Shown here: piece after piece, positions 1 to 5,457 of the stretch
Position numbering within the stretch: position 1 is the stretch's first letter
Layout of the letters: each line of letters begins with the position of its first letter
NCBI GenBank assembly: GCA_021826565.1
Contig: JAKAZJ010000175.1
Location: forward strand, 1 to 5,457
Direction of reading: 5' to 3'
DNA: 5,457 nucleotides
Source of the DNA: Pseudomonadota bacterium
GTDB taxonomy: Bacteria; Pseudomonadota; Alphaproteobacteria; Acetobacterales; Acetobacteraceae
The notes under the pieces: model-generated
What the model was told of the DNA's origin: nothing
What the model saw: only the letters and a program-made list of their open reading frames with translations
The model's database searches: none
Made by a program: the position numbers and the translations under genes

Positions 1-1
1 G

Positions 2-70
2 ACGTTGATGGCCGACTATGACGCACTGGTCCGCAAGCACCCGGACGAAGTGGCGCGCGTGATCGGCTGA
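2..70 (+). CDS. C-terminal end of an unidentified protein (5' truncated by window)
   Basis: An open frame enters from the left edge and ends at TGA 68-70. It gives 22 residues, beginning TLMADYDALVRKHP and ending ARVIG. The codons use G or C at most third positions, as in the neighbouring genes, and the frame stops just before a strong hairpin, which fits a real gene end. The visible tail is charged and probably helical, but it is too short to name a family. The gene converges on secA, so it is not in an operon with anything else visible here. It could also be a chance open frame, since only 22 codons can be seen. Confidence 0.6.
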   Translation, partial: TLMADYDALVRKHPDEVARVIG

Positions 71-114
71 TCCCCCTCCCCCTCTCCTCCGCTTGGGGGA
101 GAGGGCCGGGATCA
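68..114. terminator. Nested inverted repeat between convergent genes, probable bidirectional terminator
   Basis: The outer arms TGATCCC (68-74) and GGGATCA (108-114) are perfectly complementary. Inside them, CCCTCTCC (80-87) pairs with GGAGAGGG (98-105), and the stem extends through 88-90/95-97 (one T-G wobble) to a GCTT loop at 91-94. The stop codon of the upstream + strand gene forms the start of the outer arm. The location, between the 3' ends of two converging genes, suits transcription termination in both directions. No run of T follows on either strand, so it is not a textbook intrinsic terminator. It may instead be a Rho-dependent end, an RNA-stabilising structure, or a copy of a dispersed intergenic palindrome. 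Confidence 0.55.
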
Positions 115-126
115 GGGGGCTTCCCC

Positions 127-154
127 CCCGCCACCGCGTTGCAACGCCGGCGGG
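127..154. terminator. Second GC-rich hairpin downstream of secA
   Basis: A 10-bp perfect palindrome, CGTTGCAACG (137-146), sits at the centre of an imperfect hairpin. Its flanks, CCCG (127-130) on the left and CGGG (151-154) on the right, can pair if small bulges are allowed. It is about 40 bp beyond the secA stop codon on the - strand, so the secA transcript reaches it before the larger inverted repeat at 68-114. There is no T tract. A role in ending or protecting the secA mRNA is inferred from position only. Confidence 0.35.
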
Positions 155-191
155 CTGATCCTACCGACGCCCGCCTATACTGCTGTCCCGC

Positions 192-2948
<2,757 letters not shown>

Positions 2949-2976
2949 TGAGAACCTTCCGGACAGGCGCGAACGT

Positions 2977-3005
2977 CAGATAGGGTCCGTGCCCACCGGG
3001 GTCAA
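2977..3005 (-). promoter_or_regulatory. Candidate sigma-70-type promoter of secA
   Basis: Read on the - strand, a -35 hexamer TTGACC (3005-3000, five of six to consensus) is followed by a 17-bp spacer and TATCTG (2982-2977, about three of six to the -10 consensus). Transcription would begin near 2970. This gives a leader of about 22 nt that holds the GGAAGG ribosome-binding site at 2960-2955 and little else. The good -35, ideal spacing and short leader make this a reasonable promoter. The weak -10 match is normal for GC-rich alphaproteobacteria but limits certainty. Confidence 0.5.
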
Positions 3006-3017
3006 CGAGAGACCGCG

Positions 3018-3035
3018 CCCGCGCCCGGGCGCGGG
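3018..3035. terminator. 18-bp perfect GC palindrome between the DUF1127 gene and secA
   Basis: The 18 bases from 3018 to 3035 are perfectly self-complementary around the centre at 3026/3027 and consist only of G and C. The palindrome lies about 50 bp past the DUF1127 stop and just upstream of the predicted secA -35 element. It may form an RNA hairpin that ends or slows the DUF1127 transcript, insulating secA, or it may be a protein-binding site in double-stranded form. No T run follows on the - strand, so factor-independent termination is unproven. Confidence 0.35.
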
Positions 3036-3077
3036 GCGAGGTTGCCCCCGCCCCCCACGCCCCGCTGGCTCACCCCG

Positions 3078-3102
3078 CTGGCGCGGTTCAGCCGCGCGCC
3101 AG
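3078..3102 (-). terminator. Hairpin overlapping the DUF1127 stop codon
   Basis: GCGCGG (3081-3086) and CCGCGC (3092-3097) form a perfect 6-bp stem around a 5-nt loop. With a 2-nt bulge, the stem extends to CTG (3078-3080) and CAG (3100-3102). The stop codon of the DUF1127 gene (TGA on the - strand, 3090-3088) lies in the loop. A 10-bp direct repeat, CCCCGCTGGC, at 3060-3069 and 3073-3082 overlaps its lower arm. The hairpin probably contributes to the 3' end or stability of the DUF1127 mRNA. It has no T tract. Confidence 0.35.
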
Positions 3103-3399
3103 ACGGCGTCCGGCGTATTCGTCAACGAAGGACGGATCGGTCACGCGGCCGATATCGGACCGGGTCAGGCCGATATCGGACAGTTCCCGCTCCGACATGG
3201 CGGAAAGTTCCTGCACCGCCGAGCGCCGCTCGGCCCAACGGAGCAGCCGCGCCTGCGTCAGCTGGAACGCCAGCACCAGGCGCGCCCAACGGCCCAGCGG
3301 CTTCGCCGGCTCGTAATCGGCATCGTCCCAGGTGCTGTGGTAGGAGAAGCTCTGCGGCAGGTGGAAGGTGAGATCGGTCTTGGAAATAGGGGCAGACAT
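3088..3399 (-). CDS. DUF1127 (YjiS-like) domain small protein
   Basis: This is a 103-residue protein. Its C-terminal half carries the DUF1127/YjiS-like signature: ERRSAVQELSAMSERELSDI (57-76) followed by GLTRSDIGR (77-85). It is arginine-rich and preceded by a probable amphipathic helix (about 37-57). Some alphaproteobacterial members of the family, such as CcaF1 of Rhodobacter, are described as RNA-binding regulators linked to stress or metabolism. Whether this one binds RNA is inference. The N-terminal half (1-36), with the acidic stretch WDDADYE (24-30), is not part of the family core, and many members are only about 45-70 residues long. I chose the ATG at 3399 because GGGAG (3410-3406 on this strand) lies 6 nt upstream. 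A longer in-frame start at 3540 would add 47 uncharacteristic residues and run into the divergent gene. No membrane segment or signal peptide is evident. secA follows 139 bp downstream on the same strand. Confidence 0.88.
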   Translation of the reverse strand: MSAPISKTDLTFHLPQSFSYHSTWDDADYEPAKPLGRWARLVLAFQLTQARLLRWAERRSAVQELSAMSERELSDIGLTRSDIGRVTDPSFVDEYAGRRLARG

Positions 3400-3525
3400 G
3401 GGAAGCTCCCATCGGTTCCCTCGGGTCCGGCGCGTCGTCAATACGGCGGGGCGCCCCCGAGGCCTTTCGCAGTGCAACATAAGCGCGATCCGGCCCGCGA
3501 TCAGTGCGGAGTCGGATGCGCTGCC
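3400..3525. promoter_or_regulatory. Divergent intergenic region serving the DUF1127 and aminopeptidase genes
   Basis: This 126-bp stretch must hold promoters for two genes that point away from each other. On the - strand, CTGATC (3504-3499), a 17-bp spacer and TATGTT (3481-3476) form a weak sigma-70-like candidate (three and four of six matches). It would give a DUF1127 leader of about 70 nt. That leader could fold: CCTCGGG (3419-3425) is complementary to CCCGAGG (3456-3462), and a GGGGCGCCCC palindrome (3448-3457) lies between them. I found no convincing + strand promoter for the aminopeptidase. The only less GC-rich patch is AACATAAG around 3476-3483. Motif assignments are low confidence; the regulatory nature of the region follows from the gene layout. 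Confidence 0.4.
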
Positions 3526-5322
3526 ATGCAGCAATCGCATAAAAGGTCAGATGCCTTGACCCATAACATCGCCGATCGTCTCGCCGCCCTCCGCGCGGTC
3601 CTGGCACGGGACGGGCTGGCCGGCTTCATCGTCCCCCGCGCCGACGAGCATCTGGGCGAATACGTGCCGCCATCGGCCGAGCGTCTGGCCTGGCTGACCG
3701 GCTTCACCGGCAGCGCCGGGATGGCGGTGGTGCTGACCGACCGCGCGGCGGTGTTCACCGATGGCCGCTACACGCTGCAACTGGCGGCCGAGACCGATCC
3801 GGCCTGCTTTGAAACGCTCCACATCGCGGAAACCCCGCCGCCGCGCTGGACCGCGCGCCACGCCCCGGCCGGCGCCGTGATCGGCTATGATCCGCGGCTG
3901 ATCTCGGCCGACGGTCTGGCACGCTTCACCGAGGCCGGGCTGACCTTGCGCGCGCGCGCCGCCAACCCGATCGACGCGGTATGGCCCGACCGCCCTGCCG
4001 CCCCGGCCGCGCCGGCGGTGCCGCACCCGTTGGACTACGCCGGCCGGTCCTCGGCCGACAAGCGCGCCGATATCGCCGCCGCCCTGGTCCGCGACCGCCA
4101 GGACGCGGCGGTGCTGACCGATCCCGCCTCCATCGCCTGGTTGCTGAACCTGCGCGGGACGGACCTGGCGTTCGTGCCGGTGGCGCTGGGCTTCGCGCTG
4201 ATCGATTCCGCCGGTGCGGTGCGGCTGTTCATGGACCCGGCCAAGCTGGGGCCGGAGACCCGCGCGGCGCTGGGCAACGACGTGACCGCCGAACCACCGG
4301 CGGCGCTGGAAGCGGCGCTGCGGACGCTTTCCGGCCGCATTGTGCGGCTGGACCCGCAGACCACCCCGGTCTGGTTTGCCGAGATTTTGCGGGCCGCCGG
4401 CGCGCACGTCGCCGACGCGGCCGATCCCTGCGCCCTGCCCAAGGCGATCAAGAACCCCACCGAGCAGAACGGCGCCCGCGCCGCCCATGCCTCCGACGCC
4501 GTCGCCCTGATCCGCTTCCTGCACTGGCTGGACGGCGCCGCCGGCGCCACCACCGAAGCCGAGGCCGCCGCCAGGTTGCTGGGCTTCCGCGCCGAACGCC
4601 CGGGCTTTCGGGGGGAAAGCTTCCCCGCCATCTCCGGCGCCGGCGAACACGGCGCCATCATCCATTACCGGGTGACGCAGGCAACCGACCGCCCGATCCG
4701 CCGCGACGAGGTGTATCTGATCGATTCCGGCGCGCAGTTCCCGGAAGGCACCACCGATGTCACGCGCACCGTCTGGACCGGGACCGGCCCGGCGCCGGCC
4801 GCGCCGCGCACCCATGCCACCTTGGTGCTGAAAGGCCATATCGCCGTCGCCACGCTGGTCTTTCCCGAAGGGCTGACCGGCGTCGCCATCGACGCCTTCG
4901 CCCGCCGCGCGCTGTGGCAGGCGGGGCTGGATTACGACCACGGAACCGGCCACGGGGTGGGCAGCTTCCTGTCGGTCCATGAAGGCCCGGTCAGCCTCTC
5001 GCGGCTGGCCCGCCCGGTGCCGCTGGCCGCCGGCATGATTCTGTCCGACGAGCCGGGCCTCTATCTGCCTGGGGAATACGGCATCCGGCTTGAGAACCTG
5101 TTGCTGGTCCAGCCGGCGCTGCCGGACGCCAGCCGCCGCTTCCTGGGCTTCGAAACCCTTACTCTGGCCCCGTTCGACCGCCGCCTGATCGACCCCGCCC
5201 TGCTGGATGCCCCCGAGCGCGCCTGGCTGGATACCTATCACGCCAGGGTGCTGGCCGCGGTGGGGCCGACGCTGCCGGCGGATACCCGCGCCTGGCTCGC
5301 CCGCGCCTGCGCGCCACTGTAA
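3526..5322 (+). CDS. Aminopeptidase P family metallopeptidase (Xaa-Pro aminopeptidase, M24B)
   Basis: The predicted enzyme removes an N-terminal residue preceding proline from peptides, probably in the cytosol, using a dinuclear metal centre (usually manganese). The product is about 598 residues, matching the long three-domain form (eukaryotic XPNPEP1-like) rather than the roughly 440-residue E. coli PepP. Two creatinase-type N-terminal domains (about 17-150 and 170-310) precede a pita-bread catalytic domain (about 320-540) and a short C-terminal domain (about 540-598). All five metal ligands are visible: D400 (LIDSG), D411 (TTDVTRT), H476 (GTGHG), E509 (SDEPGLY) and E523 (RLEN). The conserved histidines H380 (IHYR) and H472 are also present. 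The ligand spacing agrees closely with human XPNPEP1. There is no signal peptide. The start is uncertain: ATG 3526 has only GGAG 14 nt upstream, and an in-frame TTG at 3556 (AGG 9 nt upstream) is an alternative. The frame is open far upstream, but only as antisense to DUF1127 and secA. Confidence 0.93.
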   Translation: MQQSHKRSDALTHNIADRLAALRAVLARDGLAGFIVPRADEHLGEYVPPSAERLAWLTGFTGSAGMAVVLTDRAAVFTDGRYTLQLAAETDPACFETLHIAETPPPRWTARHAPAGAVIGYDPRLISADGLARFTEAGLTLRARAANPIDAVWPDRPAAPAAPAVPHPLDYAGRSSADKRADIAAALVRDRQDAAVLTDPASIAWLLNLRGTDLAFVPVALGFALIDSAGAVRLFMDPAKLGPETRAALGNDVTAEPPAALEAALRTLSGRIVRLDPQTTPVWFAEILRAAGAHVADAADPCALPKAIKNPTEQNGARAAHASDAVALIRFLHWLDGAAGATTEAEAAARLLGFRAERPGFRGESFPAISGAGEHGAIIHYRVTQATDRPIRRDEVYLIDSGAQFPEGTTDVTRTVWTGTGPAPAAPRTHATLVLKGHIAVATLVFPEGLTGVAIDAFARRALWQAGLDYDHGTGHGVGSFLSVHEGPVSLSRLARPVPLAAGMILSDEPGLYLPGEYGIRLENLLLVQPALPDASRRFLGFETLTLAPFDRRLIDPALLDAPERAWLDTYHARVLAAVGPTLPADTRAWLARACAPL

Positions 5323-5344
5323 ATATGACGGCAAATATGACGGC
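5321..5344 (+). repeat. Perfect 12-bp tandem duplication over the acyltransferase start codon
   Basis: AAATATGACGGC occurs twice head to tail, at 5321-5332 and 5333-5344. Each copy contains an ATG (5325 and 5337), and the 12-bp unit keeps both in the same frame. The first copy begins inside the TAA stop codon of the aminopeptidase gene. The result is a protein beginning MTANMTAS or, from the second start, MTAS. The unit is noticeably less GC-rich than its surroundings. Confidence 0.9.
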
Positions 5345-5457
5345 GTCGCGCCCGGTCAGCCTCAATCGCGCCTGGCTGCCGGGCGTGGACCAACTGCGCG
5401 CGCTGCTGGCGCTGCTGGTGCTGTTCTATCACGGGTATCTGCTGTTCTCGGCGCGGC
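5325..5457 (+). CDS. Acyltransferase 3 (OafA/YrhL-like) family membrane protein, N-terminal part
   Basis: Only the first 44 residues are visible. They include LPGVDQLRAL (18-27) followed by a hydrophobic stretch and the sequence VLFYHG (32-37). This is the typical opening of the acyltransferase-3 family: the G-x-D-x-LRA motif and first transmembrane helix with a conserved histidine, here H36. Family members are polytopic inner-membrane enzymes that transfer acyl groups, often acetyl, to cell-surface sugars or other acceptors; the substrate here is unknown. The ATG at 5325 starts 2 nt after the aminopeptidase stop and has no Shine-Dalgarno sequence, so translation probably depends on ribosomes finishing the upstream gene. 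A second in-frame ATG at 5337 is equally possible. The gene is truncated by the window end. Confidence 0.82.
   Translation, partial: MTANMTASRPVSLNRAWLPGVDQLRALLALLVLFYHGYLLFSAR

Noticed and set aside
3412..3418. GGGAACC on the - strand, resembling the -35 element of the alphaproteobacterial general stress sigma factor (EcfG)
   Set aside because: It lies only 13 nt upstream of the DUF1127 ATG, so the matching -10 element would fall inside the coding sequence and transcription would start past the start codon.
3400..3540. Longer DUF1127 protein (150 residues) starting at 3540
   Set aside because: The added 47 residues show no family similarity and would overlap the start of the divergent aminopeptidase. 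The ATG at 3399 has a well-placed GGGAG ribosome-binding site.
3547..5334. A 595-codon open frame on the - strand opposite the aminopeptidase
   Set aside because: It is Gly/Arg/Gln-rich with no recognisable domain, exactly opposite a gene with all catalytic residues intact. It is an antisense artefact of base composition.

Overview
This is an ordinary chromosomal housekeeping segment of a GC-rich bacterium. It is most likely an alphaproteobacterium, and the Rhodospirillales/Acetobacteraceae are my best guess. That guess rests on the strong G/C preference at third codon positions, a SecA with a C-terminal zinc-binding tail, and a DUF1127 (YjiS-like) small protein, a family abundant in alphaproteobacteria. 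The taxonomy is inference, not a database match.

Layout: (1) The last 22 codons of an unidentified + strand gene end at 70. (2) A 121-bp gap follows, between two genes that converge. It is filled with hairpins, including a nested inverted repeat (68-114) that swallows the stop codon of the upstream gene. (3) secA, complete, lies on the - strand (192-2948, 918 aa). Its leader (2949-3087) carries a plausible sigma-70-type promoter, a Shine-Dalgarno site and an 18-bp perfect GC palindrome. (4) A 103-aa DUF1127 protein lies upstream of secA on the same strand (3088-3399). (5) A 126-bp divergent intergenic region follows. (6) A full-length aminopeptidase P family metallopeptidase (M24B, about 598 aa) is on the + strand (3526-5322). 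(7) After a 2-bp gap comes the start of an acyltransferase-3 family membrane protein, cut by the window end. Its start region is a perfect 12-bp tandem duplication that creates two in-frame ATG codons.

How the parts relate: SecA is the ATPase motor of Sec-dependent export. The DUF1127 gene shares its strand, but a palindrome and a separate promoter between them suggest that secA can be transcribed independently. The aminopeptidase and acyltransferase look like a translationally coupled pair, although their predicted functions (cytosolic peptide turnover and membrane acyl transfer) have no obvious link.

I found no mobile element, CRISPR array, tRNA, rRNA or defence-like cassette, and no evidence for a new multi-gene system. 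The points worth a second look are small-scale: the duplicated start codon, the twin palindromes inside the DUF1127 gene, the nested intergenic inverted repeat, and the DUF1127-secA arrangement.
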